A stretch of DNA of 32,249 bases from a virus: IMG/VR virus record IMGVR_UViG_3300044638_001935, positions 1-32,249 of that record. One strand, 5' to 3'. Below, piece after piece: positions 23,362 through 30,700 of this stretch. The translations under genes and the position numbers were made by a program. Numbering within the stretch: the first letter of the stretch is position 1; every line of letters starts with the position of its first letter. Under the pieces are notes generated by a model, which saw nothing but the letters and a program-made list of their open reading frames with translations, was not told the DNA's origin and searched no databases.

Positions 23362-23928
23362 ATGGAATTTAAATCAGAATTAGCCGAAATGAAGTTATCT
23401 CTTGCCGCATTCATGGCAGAGGTAAAACAGCGTTTCAGCGAAGAACCTGTGCCTGCTGCGTTTGGTGAGTTGACTTTGGTTGATGGAACTATCGTGGTTT
23501 TTGAAGGTGAGGAACTTGCCGCTGGAATGCTATTGAATGTTAAAGGCGAAGAAGGTATCGTTCCTGCTCCCGATGGAGTGCATGAAACTACCACTGGTCT
23601 TTTGGTAACTACCAAAGATGGTGTGGTTGAAATGATTGAAACCAAAGAAGAAACTCCCGTTGAGGAAGTTGAGGTTGAAAATCAGTTTGCATCCGTTGAG
23701 CAGTTCGACGCACTCCGTGCCGCTAACGAAGAACTGGCAGCGAAAATCGCTACCCTTGAAACTGCACTTGTAAACATACTGGGCAAAGTTGAAGAAACTT
23801 TCAGCGTGTTTGAAAAGTTCGCAGCCACCACCCCTGAGCCGAGCAAAAAGCCATTCGGTTCAGTTAAACCCGAAAAAGAGGAAAATTTCTTTGGCTTTGT
23901 TTCCGCAATCAAATCAATCAAAAAATAA
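23362..23928 (+). CDS. Putative scaffolding protein
   Basis: Start at ATG 23362 (MEFKSELAEMKLSLAAF), after the recurrent element. The 188-residue acidic protein has an N-terminal helix, a beta-rich centre (LTLVDGTIVVFEGEELAAGM and LLVTTKDGVVEMIE), a coiled coil (EQFDALRAANEELAAKIATLETAL) and a basic C-terminal tail (FVSAIKSIKK), a layout typical of scaffolding proteins whose tail contacts the capsid shell. It lies between protease and capsid genes. Confidence 0.75.
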   Translation: MEFKSELAEMKLSLAAFMAEVKQRFSEEPVPAAFGELTLVDGTIVVFEGEELAAGMLLNVKGEEGIVPAPDGVHETTTGLLVTTKDGVVEMIETKEETPVEEVEVENQFASVEQFDALRAANEELAAKIATLETALVNILGKVEETFSVFEKFAATTPEPSKKPFGSVKPEKEENFFGFVSAIKSIKK

Positions 23929-23937
23929 AATAAAATC

Positions 23938-24885
23938 ATGGCATTTGACGTAACAGGTCTCACCAATTACACCAAAGAAGAGAGCTTAAACCTTCTGACC
24001 AAAGCGATGTTCACCGCCAAAACTGCACGTCTGTTGCAGGGTGCTGGACAGGTTCTCCCCGGTATCAAATCTGCTGAAATACTGCCTTTGCTGTATTCAG
24101 ACGTTTACTTCCAATCTGACAGCTGCTCTTATCAGACAAGCGGTAACACTACCCTGTCCAAGCGCACACTGACCGTTGGAAAAGTTAAGGTTCAGGAAAC
24201 TTTGTGCCCCAAAGACCTTGAAACCAAATACACACAGAAAGCTCTTGCCGCAGGTGAAGCTATCGACATGGGTGTATTCACCGAGCAAATCGGAGCTGAA
24301 AAAGCTGCCAAAATTGCCGAAGCTATCGAAACTTCAATTTGGCAGGGTGATACCACAGGCGGTGCTGGCAACTTGGGTTACTGGGATGGCTTCCTGACTA
24401 TCCTCGGAGACCTCGGTTTCGGTGGTGCAGGTGACCCTATCAAAGGTAACGTGGCTAACGCTTACGCTTCTATCACTGCTTCCAACATCGATGACATCAT
24501 CACTACCATTTACAGCGTTATCCCTGCTGAACTGCTTGGAAAACCTGACCTGATGATTGCTATGGGTACAGATACTTTCCGTCTTTACAGACAGTGGTTG
24601 GTAACTGCTAACCTGTTCCACTACCCTGCAAACGAAATCGCAGAGATGGAGATTGTTGACCCTATCACTGGCATCAAGATTTACGGTCTGCATGGCATGA
24701 ACGGAACGAACAAAATCGTTGCTGGTCTGTGGAGCAATTTCTTCTTGGGTACTGACATGATGAACGAAGAAGAAGAGTTTGAATTTATCTTCAATCCTTT
24801 CGAGCGCAGAGTACAATTCCACACCGCTTTCAAATACGGATGTCAGGTTGCTTACCCTGAGCAAGTTGTTCTTTTCACACTCTAA
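23938..24885 (+). CDS. Major capsid protein
   Basis: The 315-residue protein fits an HK97-fold capsid protein by size, position after protease and scaffold, and pattern (VQETLCPKDLETKYTQKAL; EQIGAEKAAKIAEAIETSIWQGD, a long spine-like helix; VIPAELLGKPDLMIAMGTDTFRLYRQW; FNPFERRVQFHTAFKYGCQVAYPEQV at the end). Codons are more even than in neighbours, fitting high expression. A strong intrinsic terminator follows 28 bases after the stop. Confidence 0.88.
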   Translation: MAFDVTGLTNYTKEESLNLLTKAMFTAKTARLLQGAGQVLPGIKSAEILPLLYSDVYFQSDSCSYQTSGNTTLSKRTLTVGKVKVQETLCPKDLETKYTQKALAAGEAIDMGVFTEQIGAEKAAKIAEAIETSIWQGDTTGGAGNLGYWDGFLTILGDLGFGGAGDPIKGNVANAYASITASNIDDIITTIYSVIPAELLGKPDLMIAMGTDTFRLYRQWLVTANLFHYPANEIAEMEIVDPITGIKIYGLHGMNGTNKIVAGLWSNFFLGTDMMNEEEEFEFIFNPFERRVQFHTAFKYGCQVAYPEQVVLFTL

Positions 24886-24913
24886 TTTTAACCGAATAGA
24901 GAAAGTTTAACCC

Positions 24914-24945
24914 GGGGGGTGGGGAAAAACCCTACCCCCCTTTTT
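24914..24945 (+). terminator. Strong intrinsic terminator after the capsid gene
   Basis: An 11-bp GC stem with one G-T wobble (24914-24924 with 24930-24940), an AAAAA loop, and TTTTT after it. Confidence 0.9.
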
Positions 24946-24959
24946 AATAAAAAAAAGAA

Positions 24960-25472
24960 ATGAGTTGTCAATTAACTTCGGGGTTCACCCTTGACTGCAA
25001 GACGGCTGCTGCCGGCATTAAAAATATTTGGCTCGTGGAATTCGATGCTAAATCTACATTAACCAAATCATCAGGCGAAGTTTCTGCCCACACTTTGAGT
25101 GGTGGCAAAAGCTACTTCAAATATGAGCTTGAAAAGGAAACTGGCTCTATGACATGGCGCACCATTCCTTCTACTGAAAACGGAACCGTGTTTTACGAAG
25201 CTGACTTGGTTGCACGTTTGCACAAAGTGACTACCGCACAGCGTAACGAGATTAAACTTCTCGCACAGAACAGAATGTTAGCCATTGCCCTTGATGCAAG
25301 TGGTGACTACTGGCTGCTGGGTGCTGACTATGGTGTTCAGTTGCAGCAAAGTGAAACAAACTTCGGACAGGCGTTCGGTGACTTCAAAGGTCATGTATTA
25401 AATTTTCTCCACAAAGAGACCGATTTACCTTTGAAAGTTCAGGCCGCTGTTGTAACTTCGCTGGGTCTTTGA
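24960..25472 (+). CDS. Probable major tail tube protein
   Basis: The 170-residue protein starts MSCQLTSGFTLDCKTAAAGIKNIWLVEF and is beta-rich with a central helix (TTAQRNEIKLLAQNRM), matching the pattern of tail tube or related abundant virion proteins that follow the capsid gene in Bacteroidetes phages. It sits between two strong terminators, as expected for a highly expressed structural gene. A head decoration or connector role is the main alternative. Confidence 0.6.
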   Translation: MSCQLTSGFTLDCKTAAAGIKNIWLVEFDAKSTLTKSSGEVSAHTLSGGKSYFKYELEKETGSMTWRTIPSTENGTVFYEADLVARLHKVTTAQRNEIKLLAQNRMLAIALDASGDYWLLGADYGVQLQQSETNFGQAFGDFKGHVLNFLHKETDLPLKVQAAVVTSLGL

Positions 25473-25500
25473 TTTTTTCATAGTGTTTTCATGCAGAAAG

Positions 25501-25524
25501 GGTCGCCATTTGGCGGCCTTTTTT
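25501..25524 (+). terminator. Intrinsic terminator
   Basis: GGTCGCC, ATTT, GGCGGCC: 7-bp stem with one wobble, extendable by A-T pairs, followed by six T. Confidence 0.88.
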
Positions 25525-25563
25525 GTTTGGTCAAAAAAAAATAAAAATATTTTTACAAAACAC

Positions 25564-25593
25564 TTGCAAGTATAGTTTTTTATATTACCTTTG
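25564..25593 (+). promoter_or_regulatory. Moron promoter, abutting the start codon
   Basis: TTG (25564-25566), 19-base spacer, TACCTTTG (25586-25593), 4 bases to ATG 25598. Same geometry as the four leftward promoters. Confidence 0.8.
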
Positions 25594-25597
25594 CTAC

Positions 25598-25957
25598 ATG
25601 AAACAAACACAAAATACCATGAACACAAAAAAAATCACAGAAATGAGCCATGAAGAAATAATGGCTTTGAGTCATCAAGATTTAATGGCTTTGAGTAAAG
25701 AAGAAAAACAGGCTTATAGCGATGCCGTAAATTTAGATTTTCATAATAAGGTGAAAATTGCAATTGACAATGGATTTACACATATACAAATAGGGTATGC
25801 TGGATGCATTAAGGTAAGAAAAAACAAAAATGGTATTTTTTATTCAATAAGAAATGGAAAAGGAACTGGTCAAGATTGTGCGCAGTTTACTGACTTAAGG
25901 GACTGCACAAAACATTTAATGCATAATGGATGGGGTAACAATATAACTTATAGATAA
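25598..25957 (+). CDS. Moron-like hypothetical protein with its own promoter and terminator
   Basis: The promoter spacing favours ATG 25598 (MKQTQNTMNTKK); ATG 25619 is an alternative. The 119-residue protein has an N-terminal repeat (HEEIMALSHQDLMALSKEE) and a C-terminal region with FTHIQIGYAGCIKVRK, GTGQDCAQFTDLRDC and GWGNN. It is AT-rich and interrupts the structural operon between terminators at both sides, the hallmark of a moron (independently expressed cargo gene). I recognise no family; anti-defence, exclusion or host-fitness roles are possible but only inferred. Confidence 0.7.
   Translation: MKQTQNTMNTKKITEMSHEEIMALSHQDLMALSKEEKQAYSDAVNLDFHNKVKIAIDNGFTHIQIGYAGCIKVRKNKNGIFYSIRNGKGTGQDCAQFTDLRDCTKHLMHNGWGNNITYR
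25661..25696 (+). repeat. Two 12-base repeats within the moron gene
   Basis: ATGGCTTTGAGT at 25661-25672 and 25685-25696, 24 bases apart and in frame, encoding the repeated MALS unit. Confidence 0.75.
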
Positions 25958-25977
25958 AAAAAATCAAAATCAAGAGA

Positions 25978-26000
25978 AGGTGGGGAAACCCACCTTTTTT
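25978..26000 (+). terminator. Intrinsic terminator with GAAA tetraloop
   Basis: AGGTGGG, GAAA, CCCACCT: 7-bp perfect stem and stable tetraloop, followed by a T run. Ends the moron transcript. Confidence 0.9.
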
Positions 26001-26018
26001 GTTTAACATGAAATCGAC

Positions 26019-26030
26019 CTACTTATATAG
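26019..26030 (+). promoter_or_regulatory. CTACTTATATAG start-proximal element
   Basis: Variant copy of the recurrent element, after the moron terminator and before ATG 26036. Confidence 0.4.
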
Positions 26031-26035
26031 ATAGG

Positions 26036-26413
26036 ATGCTGTACATAACCAAAGCAGGAACACCCGAATTGATAATCACAGGCAGAGAAAAGGTGACCGT
26101 TTCTCCCGTGTATTATCTGTTGGTGTTTGAGTCCGAAATGTCGCAGGAACAAAAGGCATTTATTGTAACCGATACCAGCACAGCACCCAACAGATACCAG
26201 TTATTTTCATTTGTAGAGGGCAGCAGCACCGCAAAAACATTGGCCGTAGGTACGCATTACTGGGCTTTATACGCACAAACTTCCTCGACCAATACCAACC
26301 CATTACTTGCATCACAGGAAATTGACCGGGGATTGGCCTATGTTACCGCATCGCATACCGCATTTAACGACCATGAGGTCAATACAACCATTAAGCAGCA
26401 CCATATAGGATGA
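26036..26413 (+). CDS. Hypothetical beta-rich virion-type protein
   Basis: The 125-residue protein is beta-rich (YYLLVFESEMSQEQKAFIV and YQLFSFVEGSS, then LAVGTHYWALYAQTS), without signal peptide or membrane helix. It immediately precedes and overlaps the portal gene (ATGA), so it is likely a head or connector component. No specific family is recognised. Confidence 0.65.
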   Translation: MLYITKAGTPELIITGREKVTVSPVYYLLVFESEMSQEQKAFIVTDTSTAPNRYQLFSFVEGSSTAKTLAVGTHYWALYAQTSSTNTNPLLASQEIDRGLAYVTASHTAFNDHEVNTTIKQHHIG

Positions 26414-28161
26414 GTTTCGATTTAATACGCATAAATTTCACGGAGTCAAAGTTGCCTAAATTCAAGGAAAACAAGAATAAAGGCATCGTGACCTTTGGGG
26501 AAAAGAATGATTTTCCCGATACGTTACTTGAATTTTACAACAGAAGCCCAAAACATGGGGCTATTGTAAGGCAGAAAGCCCGTTTTGTGGCAGGTGAAGA
26601 AACCTTGGTGGATGGCAACCCCAGCGCAGTTAAGGTAATTGAATACGTTAACCCATACGAGGGAATACAAGAGTTCAAAAATAAACTTGCACTGGACTAT
26701 GAATTGTTTAACGGGTTTGCGTATGAGGTACATTACAACAAAGTGGGGCAAATTTCTGCACTTTACCACGTAGATTTCAGCAACATTCGGACACTTGACC
26801 ACGAAATCTATATGTATGCCGATGATTGGAAAAAGGCAAAGCATGAGGACATGAAGCATTATGCCCCGTTCAATCCAAATAAGGCGCAGCCGATGGAGGT
26901 ACAATTATTCTACTTCCGTGAATATGCACCTGCCTTGGGTGTTTATCCGCTTCCACCTTATCAGCATTGTTTGCAGTATATTGAAATCGATGTTGAGATA
27001 GCCAACTTCCACAATAACAACATCCGCAACGGGTTTGCCAACGGCACACTGGTTCAGTTGTTCAAAGGACAGCCGACAGAGGAAATTGCCTTTAACTTTG
27101 AGCGCAAGTTCAAGCAGAAAACAACCGGCACGGACAATGCAGGTGGTGTGCTTATTCAGTTCAATGAGATGAACGAAAAGTCTGCGGAGATTGCACACCT
27201 GCAACCGAGCGACATGGACAAACAATTCCTGCAACTGAACGAAACGGTACAGGATGAAATCTTTATCGGCCACAACTTCCCGAAAATTCTGCTCGGTTAC
27301 GCAACCGAAGGCGCACTTGGTCAGCGTAATGAAATGATTGAAGCGTATGAACTTTTCCACAAATCATACGTAAACAAGCGACAAGTAAAACTTGACACTT
27401 GCCTTGAAAATACCCTTGAATACGTTTACCCCGGTATTGAATTAGATACAAAAGACAGCGACTTTCTCGGTGTTGATTACGTTGCATTGTATCAATTTGG
27501 CATTGTAAGCCGTGAGGAAGCACGTGAAGCACTCGGATTGCAAAACACAACCATTCAGGCGCAGAAGTTTGACGGTCACACTTGCGAATTTCACAAATGG
27601 TCGGATAATGACTTGTCAGTTTTTGCCAAATTTGGGGCTGATGAAAGCGAATTTGAGGAAGTGAAATTAACATTTGAACTTACCACCAAAGAAAAAAGGG
27701 TACTGGCTGTGGTAAATTCCGATGAAAAAGCCACATTGAAAGACATTTCCACCGCCACCAAAATAGGCGAAGAAGAAGTCATCAAGATTTTGAAGCAGTT
27801 GCAGGACAGCGGAAAGATTAACTGGACAAACAATGCAATCAAAATTACCGACATCGGTAGGGGTGAAATTGCCGACACAGAACTGCCCAAACTTGAACTG
27901 CGATACAAGTACGATTTAGACCCTGATGCGTTGCCATTGCAACCCGGTGGAAAAAGTCGTGAGTTTTGCCTTCGTATGGTGGACATGGGCAAACTTTACA
28001 CCCGTGAAGAAATCGACCAGATGTCTGCAATTTTAGGTTATAGCGTATGGCTTCGCAGGGGTGGGTGGTACACCGTGCCTGAAAGCGAACCACCTTTGCA
28101 TATTCCGCATTGCAGACACGAATGGAAACAAAGAATAGTAAGGAGAAGAAACAATGGCTAA
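26410..28161 (+). CDS. Portal protein with C-terminal extension
   Basis: The 583-residue protein has a portal core (residues 1-390): GIVTFGEKNDFPDTLLEFYNRSPKHGAIVRQKARFVAGEE, long central helices and IFIGHNFPKILLGYATEGALGQRNEMIEAYELFHKSYV. It continues with a winged-helix-like segment (about 423-483, DISTATKIGEEEVIKILKQLQDSGKI) and a C-terminal MuF/SPP1 gp7-like end with SREFCLRMVDMGKLY and HCRHEWKQRIVRRR. This looks like a portal-minor head fusion. It would form the dodecameric DNA channel of the head. The fusion is read from motifs, not proven. Confidence 0.82.
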   Translation: MSFDLIRINFTESKLPKFKENKNKGIVTFGEKNDFPDTLLEFYNRSPKHGAIVRQKARFVAGEETLVDGNPSAVKVIEYVNPYEGIQEFKNKLALDYELFNGFAYEVHYNKVGQISALYHVDFSNIRTLDHEIYMYADDWKKAKHEDMKHYAPFNPNKAQPMEVQLFYFREYAPALGVYPLPPYQHCLQYIEIDVEIANFHNNNIRNGFANGTLVQLFKGQPTEEIAFNFERKFKQKTTGTDNAGGVLIQFNEMNEKSAEIAHLQPSDMDKQFLQLNETVQDEIFIGHNFPKILLGYATEGALGQRNEMIEAYELFHKSYVNKRQVKLDTCLENTLEYVYPGIELDTKDSDFLGVDYVALYQFGIVSREEAREALGLQNTTIQAQKFDGHTCEFHKWSDNDLSVFAKFGADESEFEEVKLTFELTTKEKRVLAVVNSDEKATLKDISTATKIGEEEVIKILKQLQDSGKINWTNNAIKITDIGRGEIADTELPKLELRYKYDLDPDALPLQPGGKSREFCLRMVDMGKLYTREEIDQMSAILGYSVWLRRGGWYTVPESEPPLHIPHCRHEWKQRIVRRRNNG

Positions 28162-28705
28162 TTTCGCATATTTTGTAAGTGAGCAGGATGTCAAGAAGAA
28201 CACCCCTATCGATGAGAATGTCGATAGCAAGTTGCTTCAAACTGCCATGCGTACCGCACAGGATGTTTATATCCGTGATATTTTGGGCAGCACCCTATAT
28301 GACAAGATTTGTGATGACATTAACGGAGCCGGGCTTGGTGGTAATTACTTGACATTGGTCAATAAATACGTTGCACCTTGCCTGTATCACTACGTGATTT
28401 TGGATAGTATGCTTCCATTGACCTACAAAATGATGAATAAGTCAGCGGCAAGTCGCGGAGCAGAAAATGCAAATGCGGTGGATGTTGACCAGCTTCGCAT
28501 GATTGAGCAGCGTTACCAAAATAAAGCGGAATACTACGCTGAAAGATTGCGTTTGTACCTTGCCGAAAATGATACACTTTTCCCCGAATACCAAAACCCT
28601 GCAAGTGGCTTGGATGTAATCAATCCACAAAACCAGTACTTATTTGGTGGGTTTTATCTGGGCGAAGATGATGACTATAAATTTTTACGTGGTTTCTTTT
28701 CATGA
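28154..28705 (+). CDS. Head-tail connector (gp6-like)
   Basis: AGGAG lies upstream of the ATG. The 183-residue protein is mostly helical: VDSKLLQTAMRTAQDVYIRDILGSTLYDKICDDI (about 24-57) and LVNKYVAPCLYHYVILDSMLPL, the usual pattern of adaptor proteins that bind under the portal. It overlaps the portal gene by 8 bases, supporting the role. Confidence 0.7.
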   Translation: MANFAYFVSEQDVKKNTPIDENVDSKLLQTAMRTAQDVYIRDILGSTLYDKICDDINGAGLGGNYLTLVNKYVAPCLYHYVILDSMLPLTYKMMNKSAASRGAENANAVDVDQLRMIEQRYQNKAEYYAERLRLYLAENDTLFPEYQNPASGLDVINPQNQYLFGGFYLGEDDDYKFLRGFFS

Positions 28706-28836
28706 ATAAAGTCAGGACAAAAAACGAAAACAAACTGAAAATCTACTTAAATGGTAACAATCAACCAACTACTGGAAGCACTCGAAACTGCGGGAAACAA
28801 CCACAAGCAGATAAAGGCAACCATCGTAAATATTGA
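28702..28836 (+). CDS. Small basic protein overlapping the next gene (uncertain)
   Basis: ATG 28702 overlaps the connector stop (ATGA) and opens a 44-codon basic frame (MNKVRTKNENKLKIYLNGNN). It fills the short gap and runs 86 bases into the next gene in another frame. Coupling supports it; the long overlap counts against it. Confidence 0.35.
   Translation: MNKVRTKNENKLKIYLNGNNQPTTGSTRNCGKQPQADKGNHRKY
28743..28750 (+). promoter_or_regulatory. CTACTTAA start-proximal element
   Basis: Short copy of the recurrent element directly abutting the ATG at 28751. Confidence 0.35.
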
Positions 28837-29215
28837 ACCCAATATCAATACAAGCGGTGAGCAGCTTTATCCGTTAATGCGGATTTTTCCTGATGGCAGT
28901 CAAGTGACCGTTGACAAGGTGATTTACCGCTTTGCGGTTGCCATTGCTGACAGGCACAGAGAAGATTTTACCGATGCGGTAGAGCGCATCAGCGATATGC
29001 ACACGGTCATGCTGGACATTTACTCAATGCTACGTTATGTGTACCGAAACAACATCGCAGGAACATGGGTAATCAACGACAGCATTACCCCATTTTATGA
29101 CGCCCAAACGGACATCGTTAGCGGAGTTGCAGCCGTTATCGAATATCATTGCCCAAATTTGAGAGATTACTGCGACACCCCCAATAACAATTTAACATTC
29201 CCAACAATAGAATAA
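28751..29215 (+). CDS. Putative tail terminator / neck protein
   Basis: The 154-residue mixed protein has an N-terminal helix (TINQLLEALETAGNNHKQIKAT), central strands (GEQLYPLMRIFPDGSQVTVDKVIYRFAVAIADRH) and a helical DAVERISDMHTVMLDIYSMLRYV. The helix-strand-helix pattern and its place just after the connector resemble tail terminator proteins. Assignment is tentative. Confidence 0.5.
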   Translation: MVTINQLLEALETAGNNHKQIKATIVNIEPNINTSGEQLYPLMRIFPDGSQVTVDKVIYRFAVAIADRHREDFTDAVERISDMHTVMLDIYSMLRYVYRNNIAGTWVINDSITPFYDAQTDIVSGVAAVIEYHCPNLRDYCDTPNNNLTFPTIE

Positions 29216-29216
29216 A

Positions 29217-29486
29217 ATGAGTACAGCAACAGAATTTATGAGCGGCTTCACTGGCTGCAAGGTATTATCAGGAACAGGCGCAAATACCGGCCGTTGGCAG
29301 GGTTTTGTAGTTAACGCAGATGCAGTTGTTTCCGCTGCCCTTGACAAAGCAGGTAGCAGCGTAATGACAACCCTTGGACTGACAGGTGTAACCCTGAAAC
29401 AAGGCACGTTTATTTCGATTTCCGAAGGTGATTGGTTCAGCAGCATTACACTGACAAGCGGAAGCATCGTAGCGTATAACGTATGA
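29217..29486 (+). CDS. Small beta-rich virion-type protein
   Basis: The 89-residue Gly/Ser/Thr/Val-rich protein (FTGCKVLSGTGANTGRWQGFVVNADAVVSAAL) has a beta-rich C-terminus (GVTLKQGTFISISEGDWFSSITLTSGSIVAYNV) resembling small head-decoration or fibre-accessory proteins. It overlaps the receptor-binding-like gene (ATGA). Function unknown. Confidence 0.6.
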   Translation: MSTATEFMSGFTGCKVLSGTGANTGRWQGFVVNADAVVSAALDKAGSSVMTTLGLTGVTLKQGTFISISEGDWFSSITLTSGSIVAYNV

Positions 29487-30286
29487 TAAGGATTGGTGTT
29501 CGGTCATTTGTAGCGGCAGGCGGTGGCACTGATGCCGATGCACAAGCGTTTATTGATGCTGCCGGGATAACTGATGCAACACAGCAATCAGCCATCAATA
29601 CGTTGGTAACTGACTTGAAAGGTTATGGCATTTGGACAAAGATGAAAGCACTTTATCCTTTTGTTGGTGGCACTGCTACAACCCATAAATGGAACTTGAA
29701 AGATCCAAGAGATTTAGACGCTGCGTTTAGATTGGTGTTTTCAGGCGGGTGGACGCATGGTTCAACAGGTGCAACTCCAAATGGAACTAATGGTTATGCA
29801 AATACTTATTTTGCTGCTAATACATTAAGTTCATCATCTGCACATTTATCTTTTTATTCACGTTTAGATACCGTTGCAGGTACAAAATGTGAAATGGGTG
29901 TTGCTCAATTAGTATTACCAAATCCAGAAGCATCATTATTAATTAAAGAAACAGGAAATTTATCAACACCTATTTTAGGTAACAATTTATATCCAAATGT
30001 TTCAAACACAAATTCTACCGGGTTTTATATTGCAAGAAGAAATGATGCAACCAATGTAATACTTGATAAAAATGGAACTAAAAGATTAACAGGCGCACAA
30101 AATACAGGATTGCCGCCTTTTCCAGTTTATATTGGCGCACAAAATAGAAACAATACAATTGTATCAAGATATAGTGATAGACAATGCGCCTTCGCTTCCA
30201 TCGGTGACGGCCTAACCGACACCGAAGCCGCTAATTTTTATACCGCAGTTCAAGCATACCAAACAACCCTTTCACGAAATGTATAA
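29483..30286 (+). CDS. Putative receptor-binding / LamG-like tail protein
   Basis: The 267-residue protein starts with a helical DADAQAFIDAAGITDATQQSAINTLVTDLKGYGIW segment, then LYPFVGGTATTHKWNLKDPRDLDAAFRLVFSGGWTHGSTG, a pattern I know from Bacteroidetes phage and prophage surface proteins, and a beta-rich concanavalin-A/LamG-like region (HLSFYSRLDTVAGTKCEMGV). DNA at about 29750-30180 is clearly more AT-rich than the gene's start, suggesting exchange of the binding domain. Receptor binding is inferred. Confidence 0.6.
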   Translation: MIRIGVRSFVAAGGGTDADAQAFIDAAGITDATQQSAINTLVTDLKGYGIWTKMKALYPFVGGTATTHKWNLKDPRDLDAAFRLVFSGGWTHGSTGATPNGTNGYANTYFAANTLSSSSAHLSFYSRLDTVAGTKCEMGVAQLVLPNPEASLLIKETGNLSTPILGNNLYPNVSNTNSTGFYIARRNDATNVILDKNGTKRLTGAQNTGLPPFPVYIGAQNRNNTIVSRYSDRQCAFASIGDGLTDTEAANFYTAVQAYQTTLSRNV

Positions 30287-30530
30287 ACTATCCGAAATAG
30301 CACCCGAAAATTACAGCCAATATGTAGGGCTGTTGACTGAAACTGACAAAGATTTGATTGTCGGACAATGGTACATGGATGACAGCTATTTTAACCCCAT
30401 TCAGGACAATGACGATAGGTGGGTGATTTCCGTTGAAGAAATCAGTCAGTGCGTTAACCCTGATTTTATGTGGGTGCAAAACCTGCCACTTATTCCATAC
30501 GTTCCTAAACCTGCACCGCCATTCCCCTGA
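30279..30530 (+). CDS. Small acidic hypothetical protein
   Basis: The 83-residue acidic protein (YKLSEIAPENYSQYVGLLTETDKDLIVGQWYMDD) ends with a proline-rich tail (PYVPKPAPPFP). It overlaps both the receptor-like gene and the next small membrane gene. It could be a fibre accessory or chaperone; no family recognised. Confidence 0.65.
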   Translation: MYKLSEIAPENYSQYVGLLTETDKDLIVGQWYMDDSYFNPIQDNDDRWVISVEEISQCVNPDFMWVQNLPLIPYVPKPAPPFP

Positions 30531-30688
30531 TGAAAAACGAAACTGAAACCATCGTAGGTAGTTGGCTGTTATGGTTAGCTGGTGCTGCTGCAAAATTGCT
30601 GCCATTAATTCAATTCCTGTCATTCACCGCTGCCCTTGTTTTATCCTGCATCGGCATCTATAAGTTTTTCAAGTATGGCAAAAAGTAA
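30530..30688 (+). CDS. Small membrane protein, holin candidate
   Basis: ATG 30530 shares a base with the preceding TGA. The 52-residue product is largely hydrophobic (about 11-28 and 30-46: LLWLAGAAAKLLPLIQF, LSFTAALVLSCIGIYKFF) with a basic end KYGKK, consistent with two membrane helices or one long one. Its position just before another membrane protein, a spanin-like gene and the endolysin-like gene points to the lysis cassette. Confidence 0.6.
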   Translation: MKNETETIVGSWLLWLAGAAAKLLPLIQFLSFTAALVLSCIGIYKFFKYGKK

Positions 30689-30700
30689 GGAGATAGTAAA

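Noticed and set aside
25523-25597. Longer N-terminus of the moron protein
   Set aside because: The upstream codons are in the terminator tail and promoter; the promoter geometry fits ATG 25598.
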